From Pseudonocardia sp. HH130629-09 (lineage in GTDB: Bacteria > Actinomycetota > Actinomycetes > Mycobacteriales > Pseudonocardiaceae): a DNA stretch of 64,000 nucleotides. The position numbers and the translations under genes are program-made. The stretch lies in NCBI RefSeq assembly GCF_001294645.1, contig NZ_CP011868.1:2790001-2854000 (forward strand). Direction: 5' to 3'. Shown here piece after piece: positions 1 through 10,552 of the stretch; the stretch's first letter is position 1; the number at the start of each line of letters is the position of its first letter. The notes below the pieces were generated by a model. It was given only the letters and a program-made list of their open reading frames with translations. It searched no databases and was not told the DNA's origin.

Positions 1-1052
1 ATCATGGTCACGACGATCGCGGCCAGGTTCCCGGTGCCGAACGCGATGAACGCGGGTCCCGGCAGGAGGACCATGGCGGCGAGGATCGTCGAGTAGACCG
101 GACGGCGCCCGAACCGGTCCGACAGCGCCCCGAACCCGAAGGCCGCGATGCCCCCGCAGATCGCCCCGACCAGGAGCACCTGCGGCACGAACGACGCGTC
201 CACACCGATCGAGGACACCAGGTAGGACGCGACGAACACCTGGAAGGTGTAGGACTGCGCGCTGGCGCCGACGTTCATGAACAGGACCAGCAGCATCGGC
301 CGCCGCCCGTGCCGGAACACCTCGGCCGCCGGTCGGCGCGGCGCGACGTGGGTCTCCTTCAGCTCGGTGAAGACCGGGCTCTCGTCGAGCCTGCGCCGGA
401 TGATCATGGCGACGACGGTGACGACCAGGCTGGACGCGAACACCAGCCGCCAGCCCCACGCGAGCAGCGCCTCCTGGCCGAGCTGCTGGACCGCGACCCA
501 GACCACCGCGCCCAGCGCGGTACCCAGCGCCGCACCCACCATGACCAGCGAGGCGTAGCGGCCCCGGCGGCCACGACCGACCGTCTCGGTGAGCAGCGTC
601 GCGGCGCCGGCCTGCTCGGCGCCGGCCCCGAACCCCTGCAGGAACCGGCAGAGCACCAGCAGCACCGGCGCGAGCACCCCGATCGTCCCGTAGGTCGGGA
701 GCAACCCGATCAGCAACGTCGAGCCGCCCATCAGCATCAGGGTGACGACGAGGATCCACTTGCGGCCGAGCCGGTCGCCGTAGCGGGAGAAGAACAGCCC
801 GCCCAGTGGCCGGGCGAGGAACCCGACGGCGTAGGCGGAGAAGCTGGCCAGGATGCCGGCCGCCGGGGAGATGTTGGGAAAGAACAGGGTGGAGAACACC
901 AGCGCGGACGCGGTGCCGTAGATGACGAAGTCGTACTGCTCCAGGGTGGTGCCTACCAGGCCTGCCCACGCGGCCCTGCGGGTCGCCCGCGGGTCGGCAG
1001 GGCGGTCGTCGGCCCTGACCGTGTTGTCCGGTGTGGTTCCGCTCGTGTCCAT
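1..1052 (-). CDS. MHS-family MFS transporter (C-terminus cut off by window edge)
   Basis: Inner-membrane proton symporter of the metabolite:H+ symporter type (ShiA/ProP-like), probably importing the organic or sugar acid used by the downstream enzymes. About 350 residues are visible and the end lies outside the window. The family hallmarks are present: LEQYDFVIYG near residue 40, the motif-A loop with YGDRLGRK after TM2, GFGAGAEQAG in TM4, and the repeated loop LSDRFGRRP in the second half. I chose ATG at 1052 because hydrophobic segments begin about 25 residues later. It is the last visible gene of a minus-strand sugar-acid operon, 61 bases after the Zn-dehydrogenase gene. Substrate is inferred from neighbours only. 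Confidence 0.85.
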   Translation of the reverse strand, partial: MDTSGTTPDNTVRADDRPADPRATRRAAWAGLVGTTLEQYDFVIYGTASALVFSTLFFPNISPAAGILASFSAYAVGFLARPLGGLFFSRYGDRLGRKWILVVTLMLMGGSTLLIGLLPTYGTIGVLAPVLLVLCRFLQGFGAGAEQAGAATLLTETVGRGRRGRYASLVMVGAALGTALGAVVWVAVQQLGQEALLAWGWRLVFASSLVVTVVAMIIRRRLDESPVFTELKETHVAPRRPAAEVFRHGRRPMLLVLFMNVGASAQSYTFQVFVASYLVSSIGVDASFVPQVLLVGAICGGIAAFGFGALSDRFGRRPVYSTILAAMVLLPGPAFIAFGTGNLAAIVVTM

Positions 1053-1113
1053 ACGTCCTCGGATGGATCGGGCCCCGCTACGGGGCGGTGGTCGACGGGT
1101 GGGGTAGGTCGCT

Positions 1114-2151
1114 TCATCCGCCCGGACGGACGACGACCTTCAGGTGGCGCGGATCGGCACCCGGGGCACGGAGCGCGGCGGGTGCCTCGTCGAGGGCGAA
1201 CCGGCCGGTGAGCACACCGGCGAGGTCCACCCGGCCGGCCGCGGCGAGCCCGACGGCGGTCGGGAACGCGTGCGCCGAGCGGAAGGAGGCGTTCAGGTCG
1301 ATCTCCCAGCGCTGCATGAGTGCCAGCGGCAGGCCGTCGACGGACGGCGGCGCCTGCCCGACGACGGTCGCCCGGCCCGCCGGGGCGAGCGCGTGCATGC
1401 CCTGCCACAGCGCGGCGGGCACCGCGGAGCACTCCAGCAGGCGGTCGAAGGCGGCGGCCGGCAGGTCGTCGCGGGCGGTGTTGACGACGGCGGTCGCGCC
1501 GAGCGCGGCTGCACGGTCGAGCCGGGCGTCGTGCACATCGGTGACGACGACGTCGTGCGCCCCGGCGGCCCGCGCGACCTGCGCGACCAGCACACCGATC
1601 GGCCCCGCCCCGGTGACCAGCACCCGGTGCCCGGTCACGACCCCGGCGCGGCGCACCGCGTGCACGGCCACGGCGAGCGGCTCGACCAGGGCCGCGGTCT
1701 CGGTGTCGAGGGTGTCGGGCAGCGGGTGCACCGCGCGGGCAGGGACCACCCGGTAGCCCGACATCGCCCCGTGCGTGGGCGGCGAGCCGAGGCAGGTGCC
1801 TGCGGGGCACAGGTGGTAGGCACCCGAGCGGCAGGTCGGGCACGTCCCGCACCCGACGGCGGGCTCCACCGCGACCCGGGTCCCGACGGCGGGACCGTCG
1901 ACGTCGTCGCCCAGCTCGACGACCACACCGGCCGCCTCGTGCCCGAGCACCATCGGGGCGCGCAGCACGTTGCGGCCGTTGCGCCCGTCGGTGAAGTAGT
2001 GGACGTCGGAACCGCAGACCCCGACCGCCTCCACGGCGACGAGCACCTCCCCGGGTGCGGGCCGGACGACCGGGATGTCCTCCACCCGGAGGTCGAAGGG
2101 GGCGTGCAGCACGGCCGCGCGGGTGCGATCCGGGATCACGGGAGCGGTCAT
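1114..2151 (-). CDS. Zn-dependent MDR alcohol dehydrogenase (RspB/idonate/sorbitol dehydrogenase-like)
   Basis: 345-residue medium-chain dehydrogenase, the usual length for sorbitol, threonine and L-idonate dehydrogenases. Visible features: catalytic zinc ligands in GVCGSD (about residue 45) and LGHEAAG, a structural-zinc loop with four cysteines (VGCGTCPTCRSG then HLCP, about residues 100-115), and the nucleotide-binding GAGPIG. The ATG overlaps the stop of the upstream polyol dehydrogenase gene as ATGA, so the two are translationally coupled. In E. coli an analogous enzyme, RspB, sits beside the ManD homologue RspA; the same pairing occurs here. The exact substrate (idonate, gulonate or a related sugar acid) cannot be read from the sequence. 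Confidence 0.88.
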   Translation of the reverse strand: MTAPVIPDRTRAAVLHAPFDLRVEDIPVVRPAPGEVLVAVEAVGVCGSDVHYFTDGRNGRNVLRAPMVLGHEAAGVVVELGDDVDGPAVGTRVAVEPAVGCGTCPTCRSGAYHLCPAGTCLGSPPTHGAMSGYRVVPARAVHPLPDTLDTETAALVEPLAVAVHAVRRAGVVTGHRVLVTGAGPIGVLVAQVARAAGAHDVVVTDVHDARLDRAAALGATAVVNTARDDLPAAAFDRLLECSAVPAALWQGMHALAPAGRATVVGQAPPSVDGLPLALMQRWEIDLNASFRSAHAFPTAVGLAAAGRVDLAGVLTGRFALDEAPAALRAPGADPRHLKVVVRPGG

Positions 2152-3590
2152 GCGGCGGTCCTCCCACCAGCGGCCTCGGCGACGGCGGCGTCGACGCTGT
2201 GCCGGGTCAGGACGATGAACAGGTCGGTGACGCGGTCGGCGAACCCGGGTCCGGGCTCGCCACCGAGCAGTGCGCAGGCCGCACGGACGTGGTCCGCGGC
2301 CGGGCCGGTCGCCGTGGCGGCGAGCCGCTCGCGGGCCGGCTCGTGCATCGCGGCGGCATGTGGGCCGGGGTCGGACCCCGGCGGCGGCGCGACGCAGGCC
2401 AGCCACGCGGCGACGGTGAGCGCCAGGTGATGGGGCATGCGTCCGGCGGCCAAGTGCTCGGCCGCCGGGCCCGGGACGCGCTGGGCGAGTTTCAGCGAGC
2501 CGTCCGAGCCGACCTGGCGGGTGCGGTGGCCGAGCGCGGTGTTCGACCAGCGCTCCACCAGCCGGGCGGCGTAGGCGTCGATGTCGACGCCCGCGGGCAC
2601 CGGGACGGTGGGCCGGTACTCGTCGTGCAGGACCCGCTCGGCAGCGGCGCGGACGGCCAGGTGCGCCACGGCACCGGGTATGAGGTCCTGCCCCGCCAGT
2701 GCCCCGAGGTAGGCCAGCATCGAGTGGGTGCCGTTGAGCAGCCGCAGCTTGAGCAGCTCGTAGCCGGCGACGTCGTCGGTGAACACCGCGCCCGGGACAC
2801 CGCGACCGGCCGACTCCCAGGCCGGGCGGCCCGCGGCGAACCGGTCCTCCAGCACCCACATGCTGAACGGCTCGGCGGGGACCGGGACGGCGTCGTCGAC
2901 ACCGGTGAGGTGGGCGGCGGCCCGGGTGGCGTCCGTCGTCGCGGGGACGATCCGGTCCACCATGCTGTTCGGGAAGGTCACCCCGGCCAGATAGGCGGTG
3001 AGCTCCTCGCGCTCGGCCGGGGCCATGGCGTGGGCGAACCCGTGCACCAGCCGGGCGGTGGTGTCACCGTTGCCGAGCAGGTTGTCGCAGCTCAGCACGG
3101 TGACGGGAGCCGCGCCGGCGCGGGCCCGGTGCAGCAGCCCACGGGCCACCAGGCCGATCGCGGTGCCCGGAGCGGCGTCACCGCGCAGGTCGGCGCGGAC
3201 ACCGGGGTGGTCGAGGTCGAGCCCGCCGGTGACCGGGTCGAGCGTGTAGCCGTGCTCGGTCACCGTGAGCGAGACGATCCGGGTGCCGGGGGCGGACAGC
3301 GCGGTCAGCACCGCGTCCGGCTCCCGGGCGGCGACCCGCACCCCGGTGTGCACGGCCGGGACGACGGCGCGCTCCCCCGCCGGGGAGATCTCGACGACGG
3401 TGTAGCGCAGGTCCTGGGCGGCCATGGCGTCGGCGACGGCGGTGCTGCGCGGCGCCACGCCCAGGACCCCCCAGGGCCCGTCGGCCGCATCGAGCGCGGC
3501 GGCGGTGTGCACGGCCTGGTGGGCGCGGTGGAAGTTGGACAGTCCGAGGTGGACGATTCCGGGGTGCTGTCGGGCCGGCACGGCCCTCAC
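2148..3590 (-). CDS. uxuB: Fructuronate reductase / mannitol dehydrogenase family oxidoreductase
   Basis: 480-residue polyol-specific long-chain dehydrogenase. It would interconvert D-fructuronate and D-mannonate, feeding or draining the dehydratase encoded just upstream. The family catalytic triad is visible as K, N and H in KLRLLNGTH, the same spacing as Lys295/Asn300/His303 of Pseudomonas mannitol dehydrogenase. Other signatures are SNFHRAHQA near the N-terminus, SLTVTEHGY and the substrate-loop motif [12 protein letters not shown]. The GTG start overlaps the upstream stop as GTGA, and its own stop overlaps the next ATG as ATGA. Mannitol or arabinitol dehydrogenase activity is possible on sequence alone; the symbol rests on the ManD neighbour. 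Confidence 0.82.
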   Translation of the reverse strand: MRAVPARQHPGIVHLGLSNFHRAHQAVHTAAALDAADGPWGVLGVAPRSTAVADAMAAQDLRYTVVEISPAGERAVVPAVHTGVRVAAREPDAVLTALSAPGTRIVSLTVTEHGYTLDPVTGGLDLDHPGVRADLRGDAAPGTAIGLVARGLLHRARAGAAPVTVLSCDNLLGNGDTTARLVHGFAHAMAPAEREELTAYLAGVTFPNSMVDRIVPATTDATRAAAHLTGVDDAVPVPAEPFSMWVLEDRFAAGRPAWESAGRGVPGAVFTDDVAGYELLKLRLLNGTHSMLAYLGALAGQDLIPGAVAHLAVRAAAERVLHDEYRPTVPVPAGVDIDAYAARLVERWSNTALGHRTRQVGSDGSLKLAQRVPGPAAEHLAAGRMPHHLALTVAAWLACVAPPPGSDPGPHAAAMHEPARERLAATATGPAADHVRAACALLGGEPGPGFADRVTDLFIVLTRHSVDAAVAEAAGGRTAA

Positions 3591-4797
3591 CAGTCCGTCA
3601 TCGAGCCGTCGCGACGGCGCGCGACCGGCAGCAGGGCGGGCTCGTAGGGGAACCGGGCGGCGAGCGCCTCGTCCACGTCGACACCGAGCCCGGGGGCGTC
3701 GCCGGGGTGCAGGTGGCCGTCGACGCAGCTCCAGGCGTGCCGGAACACCTCGTGTGCCGGTCCGGGGTGACCCATGTACTCCTGGATCCCGTGGTTGGGC
3801 GTCGCGAGCGCGACGTGCAGGGCCGCGGCCATCGCGACCGGCGACACGTCCGACGGGCCGTGCGGGCTGATCCGGACCTGCCACGGGTCGGCCAGTGCCG
3901 CGAGCCGGCGCAGGGAGCTGATCCCGCCGGCGTGGGTGACGGCGGCCCGGGCGTGGTCGATGAGCTGCTCGGTGATCAGCTGCTGGAACTCCCAGATCGT
4001 GGAGAACACCTCGCCGATCGCGAGCGGGGTCGTGGTGTGGGCGCGGACCCGGCGCAGGACCTCCTGGTTCTCGCACGGTGTGACGTCCTCGAGCCAGTAC
4101 AGGTCGACCGGCTCCAGCGCGCGGCCGAGCCGGGCCGCCTCGATCGGGGTGAGCCGGTGGTGGGCGTCGTGCAGGAGCGCCAGCTCCGGCCCGGTGTGCG
4201 CCCGGACCTCGGCGAGCGCGGCCGGTGCGTGGCGCAGGTAGGCCGCGGTGTCCCAGGTCTCCTCGGCGGGCACGGTGCCCCGGCCGGCGGGCTCGTAGCC
4301 CGGGCCACGACCGACGCCGTAGACGGTGTCGAGGCCGGGCACCCCGGTCTGGACGCGGACCGCGGTGAACCCGCGCTCGACGGCCGCGTCGACGGCGTCG
4401 CACAGCTGCGCGGTCTCCCAGCCGGTGGCGTGGGTGTAGGCGCGCACCCGGTCCCGCACCGCGCCGCCGAGCAACCGGTACACCGGCAGCCCCGCGGTCT
4501 TGCCGAGGATGTCCCACAGTGCGAGGTCGACGGCGCCGATCGCGGTCATGGTGACCGGGCCGCGCCGCCAGTAGGCGCCCCGGTAGAGGTACTGCCAGGT
4601 GTCCTCGATGCGCCCGGGGTCCCGGCCGACGAGCTGCGGGCACAGGTGTTCGCGCAGGTAGGCGGCGACGGCGAGCTCGCGGCCGTTGAGGGTCGCGTCG
4701 CCCCAGCCGACGACGCCGTCGGCGGTGGTGAGCTTCAGCGTGACGTAGTTGCGCCCGGGTGAGGTCAGGAGGACCTCGGCCGCGACGATGCGGTCGC

Positions 4798-4801
<4 letters not shown>
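3587..4801 (-). CDS. manD: D-mannonate dehydratase, enolase superfamily (ManD/RspA)
   Basis: 404 residues, the standard length for ManD. It dehydrates D-mannonate to 2-keto-3-deoxy-D-gluconate using Mg2+. All expected residues are visible: metal ligands D212, E238 and E264, catalytic H214 (in LLHDAHH), and R149/Y161, which match D210/E236/E262/H212/R147/Y159 of the characterised Novosphingobium enzyme with a constant offset of two. Also present are TPCENQE and ISPHGPSD. Some family members are weakly active or use D-gluconate, so efficiency is uncertain. It sits between a D-2-hydroxyacid dehydrogenase gene (4-base ATGA overlap) and the fructuronate reductase gene (GTGA overlap), a tightly coupled sugar-acid operon. 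Confidence 0.92.
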
Positions 4802-5801
<1,000 letters not shown>

Positions 5802-5805
<4 letters not shown>

Positions 5806-6800
5806 GGGGTGACCTCCAGGGCGACGCGCACCGGGGCGGTGGTGCCGCGGACGACGAGATGGGTGGGCAGACGGATGGCACGCAGCGCGGTCCGCTCGCC
5901 GGCGGCAGCCCGGCCGAGGATCTCCAGGGCGAGCGTCCCGGCGCGGTCCATCGGGGTGGCGACGCTGGACAGGCCCGGATCGGACAACGCGGCGAAGGGG
6001 ATGTCGTCGAAGCCGACGACCGACAGGTCGTCGGGCACCCGCACGCCGAGCGCGCGGGCGCCGGTGAGCAGGCCGAGGGCGACGAGGTCGTTGTGGGCCA
6101 CGACCGCGGTCGCGCCGCTGGCGAGCACCCGGGCGGCGGCCGCGGTACCGCCGTCGACGGTCTCGGTGTGCCAGCCGAGCAGGTCCAGCTCCAGGCCGTA
6201 CTCGGCCACCAGCGCGCGGAGCAGCCCGGTGCGGTGCTGATTGGACCAGGAGTCCCGGCGGCCCTGGACGTAGGCGATCCGGCGGTGCCCGAGCGCGTCG
6301 AGGTGGTCGACGGTCTGGCGCAGCCCCTGTTCGGAGTCGGCGGTGACGCAGTGCCCGCCCGCCACCTCCCGGTTGACCAGCACCGACGGCGTCGCCCCGA
6401 CCAGGTCGAGTACCTCGCCCCCGTCGAGACGCGACGAGTGGACGACGACGCCGTCGACCCGGCCGCGCAGGTCGGCGATGGTCTCGCGCTCGCGCTCGGG
6501 GTCGTAGTCGGTGTCGGCGACGACCACCGTCGTCCGGCTCTGCCGGCCCCGGGCCTGCGCCGCCTTCACGAAACGGGAGAAGACCGGGTTGGCGATGTCC
6601 GGGACGATCGCGGCGACGGTCGAGGTGGCGGGCGCCGGCGGCGTCTCGACGGCCCGCGGTGCGTAGCCCAGCTCCTGGGCCGCGGCGAGGATCTTCCGGC
6701 GGGTGTCGGCGCCGAGCCGGTCCGGGTCGGAGAAGGCCCGCGAAGCCGTGGACAGGGCGACGCCCGCCGCCCGGGCGACATCGGTCAGGGTGGGTGCCAC
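5802..6800 (-). CDS. LacI-family transcriptional regulator of the sugar-acid operon
   Basis: 332 residues: an N-terminal helix-turn-helix starting at once (APTLTDVARAAGVALSTASR, hinge around residue 50), then a periplasmic-binding-protein-like sugar domain with AAIVPDIANPVFS and the C-terminal signature SVVGFDDIPFA. I chose GTG at 6800 because the HTH normally starts within the first five residues; an ATG at 6857 would add 19 unrelated residues and run into the opposite promoter. The gene leads the dehydrogenase/manD/uxuB operon and overlaps its first enzyme by 4 bases, so it probably represses its own operon until a sugar-acid inducer binds. It is divergent from the Lrp gene. Confidence 0.9.
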
Positions 6801-6828
6801 GGAGGAAGCGTGCCGTTCGTTGCGCAAG

Positions 6829-6856
6829 CTTGTCAACACTTGCCAGGATCTTGCCA
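6829..6856. promoter_or_regulatory. Three helically phased CTTG(T/C)CA direct repeats in the lacI/lrp divergent promoter
   Basis: CTTGTCA at 6829, CTTGCCA at 6839 and CTTGCCA at 6850 are spaced 10 and 11 bases, so all face the same side of the helix. They lie between the two divergent genes and just upstream of the lrp -10 hexamer. They are candidate sites for the Lrp-type or LacI-type product; no binding data exist. Confidence 0.5.
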
Positions 6857-6860
6857 ACGA

Positions 6861-6866
6861 TAGGCT
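6861..6866 (+). promoter_or_regulatory. -10 hexamer of lrp, leaderless arrangement
   Basis: TAGGCT lies exactly six bases before the GTG start at 6873, so transcription should begin at or next to the start codon. There is no Shine-Dalgarno sequence. Confidence 0.55.
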
Positions 6867-6872
6867 CGCCAG

Positions 6873-7373
6873 GTGCTGTCCCTGGACGCCCTCGACGTCG
6901 ACCTGCTCGCCGCGCTGCGCGACCGGCCGCGGGCCGGGGTGCTGGAGCTCTCGCGCACGCTGCGGGTCGCCCGTGGGACGGTGCAGGCGCGGCTGGACCG
7001 GCTGGAACGTGCCGGGGTCGTCACCGGGTACGGCCCGGACGTCGACCTCCCGGCCGCCGGGTACGGCGTGCAGGCGTTCGTGACGCTGGAGATCGCGCAG
7101 GGCGAGTTGGGCGACGTCGCCGCCGAGCTCGCCGCGCTGCCCGCGGTCACCGAGGCGTACGCGACCACCGGCTCGTCGGACGTGATGTGCCGGCTCGCGG
7201 CGTCGTCACACGAGGACCTGCAGGACACCCTGCTCGCGCTCGGCCGATCCACCCTGGTGGCCCGCTCCACCAGCGTGGTGGTGCTGTCCACCCTGGTCGC
7301 GCCGCGCTGGCGGCCGCTGCTGGAGCGTGACCACCGGGAGGGCCCGAGCCGGGCACCCGCCTACCGGGACTGA
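6873..7373 (+). CDS. Lrp/AsnC-family transcriptional regulator
   Basis: 166 residues, typical of the feast/famine regulators. The N-terminal winged HTH covers about residues 5-55 (LDALDVDLLAALRDRPRAG opening, then LSRTLRVARGTVQARLDRLE). A RAM ligand-binding domain follows, with ALPAVTEAYATTGSSDVMCR as its core around residues 90-110. Such proteins bind amino acids or related small molecules as octamers. It is transcribed divergently from the LacI gene and its 3' end overlaps the convergent DUF3500 gene by 13 bases. The GTG at 6873 is supported by a -10 hexamer six bases upstream. Its target is unknown; the adjacent sugar-acid operon is one candidate. Confidence 0.88.
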   Translation: MLSLDALDVDLLAALRDRPRAGVLELSRTLRVARGTVQARLDRLERAGVVTGYGPDVDLPAAGYGVQAFVTLEIAQGELGDVAAELAALPAVTEAYATTGSSDVMCRLAASSHEDLQDTLLALGRSTLVARSTSVVVLSTLVAPRWRPLLERDHREGPSRAPAYRD

Positions 7374-8533
7374 CCGCCTCGGCCGAGGTGGTGCGCCGCC
7401 CGGTGCGCGCCGAGCACGTCGAGCCCGAAGTCCGCCGACGGGTCGCGCCACACGGAGTGGGCGTGGTTGGCGTCGCGCTGGGTGTTGTCCCACTCGATGA
7501 GCAGCTGTGGGCCCTGGACGCGGTAGTAGTTCGGGGCACCGTCCTCCAGCGGTCCCGCCCAGGCGAGGTGCACGGCGTCGAGCGCGGTGTCGTCGTCGTA
7601 GCGGGAGATCGGCTGCAGCGGCCCGGCGACCCGCTCCAGGTAGGTGCCCAGCAGCGCGCGCAGCATCTCGCGGCCCTCGGCATCCAGGTCGGACGCCGAC
7701 ACGCCGGCCGGGGTCCGCGACAGCGCGACGGCCTCCTTCTGGGCGTCGGTGAACGCGGACCGCTCCTCGATGGCCTCGCTCATGTCGTCGAGCGCGCGCT
7801 GCTGCTCGGGGTCGGCGAACGACCGGGTGCGCCAGATCCCGGCGAGCGGGATCCAGCTGTCGCCCTCCTGCGGGTCGGTGCGGTTGGCCGCGACGAGGTC
7901 GGGCGGTGCCTTGTCGAGCAGCACCGCCCGCTCGCGTAGCTCGGCCGGCAGCGCGCGGACCAGGTTGCGGGCGAGGTCCTCGACCCGGCCCAGCGGGCGG
8001 AGCACGGCGTCGCCGAGGAGCTCGGAGGTCGCCGGGTCGGCACCCAGGAAGCACGGTGTGGAGGCGACCACCACCCCGTCGACGACCAGCATGTTGATCG
8101 ACACGTGGTGCCCGCCGAAGCGCCAGCCCCAGGTCCCGGTGTCCCCCGGCTCGCCGAACACCCGCAGGTAGTACATCTGCGGGTCGCGGCCGCGGGTGCG
8201 GTCGAACAGCGTCACGAAGCCCTCGGTGTGGTCGAGGACGTTCTCCAGCCCCATCACCGTCGCGACGGTCACGTACGCCGCCCGCGACAGCCCCGAGCCG
8301 ACGAGCTTCATCGCGGCCCGCTGCTGCGGCGGGAGCTGGTCGTGGAAGGTCAGTCCACCGTGGTCGGTGGGGGTGTAGAACCAGCGGCGGCGCTCGGCGT
8401 CGGCGTCGTCGTCACCGGTCGGGGCGTGCCCGACGGCCGTCTCCCGCCGGCCCGGGTCGAGGGTGTCGAGCCAGGCACGCGCGGCCTCGGCCATCGTGGT
8501 CGCCGTCTCGCGGGTGTCCGCAGCACCGATCAT
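7361..8533 (-). CDS. DUF3500 family protein (copy 1)
   Basis: 390-residue member of the DUF3500 family, function unknown. Diagnostic features visible here are RRRWFYTPTDHGG near residue 50, the WGWRFGGHHVS segment in the centre, TPCFLGADPA, and a C-terminal LLIEWDNTQ followed by HAHSVWRDP. The many conserved histidines (GGHH, DHGG, HAHS) could bind metal, which is inference. No signal peptide is seen. A TAGCGT hexamer sits eight bases before the ATG. It is the last gene of a five-gene minus-strand series, 68 bases after the acetyl-CoA synthetase gene, and a second DUF3500 gene lies on the other side of that gene. Confidence 0.85.
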   Translation of the reverse strand: MIGAADTRETATTMAEAARAWLDTLDPGRRETAVGHAPTGDDDADAERRRWFYTPTDHGGLTFHDQLPPQQRAAMKLVGSGLSRAAYVTVATVMGLENVLDHTEGFVTLFDRTRGRDPQMYYLRVFGEPGDTGTWGWRFGGHHVSINMLVVDGVVVASTPCFLGADPATSELLGDAVLRPLGRVEDLARNLVRALPAELRERAVLLDKAPPDLVAANRTDPQEGDSWIPLAGIWRTRSFADPEQQRALDDMSEAIEERSAFTDAQKEAVALSRTPAGVSASDLDAEGREMLRALLGTYLERVAGPLQPISRYDDDTALDAVHLAWAGPLEDGAPNYYRVQGPQLLIEWDNTQRDANHAHSVWRDPSADFGLDVLGAHRAAHHLGRGGQSR

Positions 8534-8601
8534 GCCGCAGGACGCTAGCGACTCCGGGCAGACTCCACCGGGGAGGACGGCTACGTCGACCACGGCCCGA
8601 C

Positions 8602-10500
8602 TCAGGTCCGGCGGTACCCGGCAGCCAGCTCCACGAAGGCGGCCGGGTCCACCAGCGACGTCGTGTCGCCGGGCTCGCGCCCGGCGGTCACGTCGAGCAG
8701 CAGCCGTCGCATGATCTTGCCCGACCGGGTCTTCGGCAGCTCCGCGACGAGGACGACCTCGCGGGGCCGGGCGACCGGCCCCAGCTCCCGGGCCACGTGC
8801 GCCCGCAGCTGTTCGGTCAGCCCGTCGGTGGGGCCGTCGGTGACGGTCACGAACGCGACCACGGCCTGCCCGGTCGTCGGGTCCGGCGCCCCGACCACGC
8901 CTGCCTCGGCGACCCGTGGGTGGCTCACCAGCGCGGACTCCAGCTCGATCGAGCCGAGCCGGTGGCCCGAGACGTTCATGACGTCGTCGATGCGGCCCTG
9001 CAGCGTCACGTAGCCGTGCTCGTCGATCACCGCGCCGTCGCCCGCCTTGTACCAGCCCTGCTCGGCGTAGTCGGCGAAGTAGGACGCGCGGAACCGCTCG
9101 GGGTCGCCCCACACCGTGCGCGCCATCGACGGCCACGGACGGTCGATCACCAGGATGCCGCCCTCGCCGGGGGCGCAGGTGCGCCCGTCGCGGTCGACCA
9201 CCCGCACCGACAGGCCCGGCAGCGGCCGGGTCGCCGAGCCCGGCACCAGCGGCGTCACCCCGGGCAGTGGCGCGCAGATCGCCGCGCCGGTCTCGGACTG
9301 CCACCAGGTGTCGACGATCGGGCAGCGGCCGCCGCCGATCACCTCGTGGAACCAACGCCAGGCCTCGGGGTTGATCGCCTCGCCGACGCTGCCGAGCAGG
9401 CGTAGCGAGGACAGGTCGTGGCGCGCGGGCACCTCCGGACCCCACTTCATGTACGTCCGGACCAGGGTCGGCGCGGTGTAGTACACGGTGACGCCGTACC
9501 GGGCGATGATCTCGAAGTGCCGGCCCGGCTCCGGGGTGTCCGGGGTGCCCTCGTAGATCACCTGCGTGACACCGTTGGACAGCGGTCCGTAGACCTCGTA
9601 GGTGTGCGCGGTGACCCAGGCGAGGTCGGCGGTGCACCAGTAGACGTCGTCGGGCTTGTGGTCGAAGCAGGCCCACGCCGTCCAGGACGCCTGGGTGAGG
9701 TAGCCGCCCATGGTGTGCAGCAGGCCCTTGGGGGTGCCGGTGGTGCCCGAGGTGTAGACGAGCATCAGCGGGCTCTCGGCCGGGTGCGCCTGCGCCTCGT
9801 GGACCTCGGGTGCGGTGTGGACGACGTCGTGCCACCACACGTCGCGGCCGGGGGTCCAGTCGACCTCCGAGCCGGTCCGCCGGATGACCAGCACGTGCTC
9901 CAGCGAGTCCACCCCGGACGCGGCCTCGTCGGCGTTGACCTTGACCGGGACGGCCTTCCCGCGGCGGTACTGGCCGTCGGTGGTGACCAGCAGCTTCGCG
10001 GCGCCGTCGGTGATCCGGAACCGCAGCGCGGACGGGGAGAACCCGCCGAAGACCAACGAGTGGACCGCCCCGATCCGTGCGCAGGCCAGCATCACGACGA
10101 CGGTCTCGACCAGCACCGGCAGGTACACGACGACCACGTCGCCGCGCCCGACCCCGAGCGCGGTGAGCGCGTGCGCACAGCGGGCGACCTCGCACTGCAG
10201 GTCGGCGTAGGTGACGGTGCGCCGGTCCCCCGGCTCGCCCTCCCAGTACAGCGCGACCTTGTCCCCCGCACCGGCCTCGACGTGCCGGTCGACGCAGTTG
10301 CGCGCGACGTTCAGGGTGCCGTCGGTGAACCAGGTGACCTCGGGCCACCTGCTGCCGTCGTAGCCCTGCTCGGGCACGCGGTCCCACTCCAGCCGGCGGG
10401 TCTGCGCACACCAGAACGCCTCGGGGTCGGCGGCCGCCTGGTCGTAGGCGGCGGCGGTGACGTTGGCGTGCGCGGCGAGGTCCGGGGGCGGCGGGTACAT
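8602..10500 (-). CDS. acs: Acetyl-CoA synthetase (AMP-forming)
   Basis: 632 residues, slightly shorter than typical Acs. It activates acetate (or a similar short acid) with ATP and CoA. Visible motifs: the N-terminal ACAS domain (VTWFTDGTLNVARNCVDRH), P-loop TSGTTGTPKG, the acetate-pocket and adenylate motif DTWWQSETG with both tryptophans, GWYKAGDG, SGHRLGSIELESAL, and the C-terminal RSGKIMRR carrying the lysine that is usually acetylated. Slight departures from canonical Acs are TADLAWVTAHTY (usually a GWVTGHSY type) and QSETG for QTETG, so the acyl preference may differ. It lies between two DUF3500 genes on the same strand. Confidence 0.9.
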   Translation of the reverse strand: MYPPPPDLAAHANVTAAAYDQAAADPEAFWCAQTRRLEWDRVPEQGYDGSRWPEVTWFTDGTLNVARNCVDRHVEAGAGDKVALYWEGEPGDRRTVTYADLQCEVARCAHALTALGVGRGDVVVVYLPVLVETVVVMLACARIGAVHSLVFGGFSPSALRFRITDGAAKLLVTTDGQYRRGKAVPVKVNADEAASGVDSLEHVLVIRRTGSEVDWTPGRDVWWHDVVHTAPEVHEAQAHPAESPLMLVYTSGTTGTPKGLLHTMGGYLTQASWTAWACFDHKPDDVYWCTADLAWVTAHTYEVYGPLSNGVTQVIYEGTPDTPEPGRHFEIIARYGVTVYYTAPTLVRTYMKWGPEVPARHDLSSLRLLGSVGEAINPEAWRWFHEVIGGGRCPIVDTWWQSETGAAICAPLPGVTPLVPGSATRPLPGLSVRVVDRDGRTCAPGEGGILVIDRPWPSMARTVWGDPERFRASYFADYAEQGWYKAGDGAVIDEHGYVTLQGRIDDVMNVSGHRLGSIELESALVSHPRVAEAGVVGAPDPTTGQAVVAFVTVTDGPTDGLTEQLRAHVARELGPVARPREVVLVAELPKTRSGKIMRRLLLDVTAGREPGDTTSLVDPAAFVELAAGYRRT

Positions 10501-10552
10501 GCCCCGATCCTCACTGCCGGGTCCCCCGAGGCGCAGGCCGTCGTGAGGGGAC

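Noticed and set aside
309-3647. Long plus-strand ORFs (309-1211, 1144-2430, 2055-3647) opposite the sugar-acid operon
   Set aside because: They are antisense shadows in GC-rich DNA: Gly/Arg/Pro-rich, no domains, and the minus strand holds clear enzymes with all catalytic residues.
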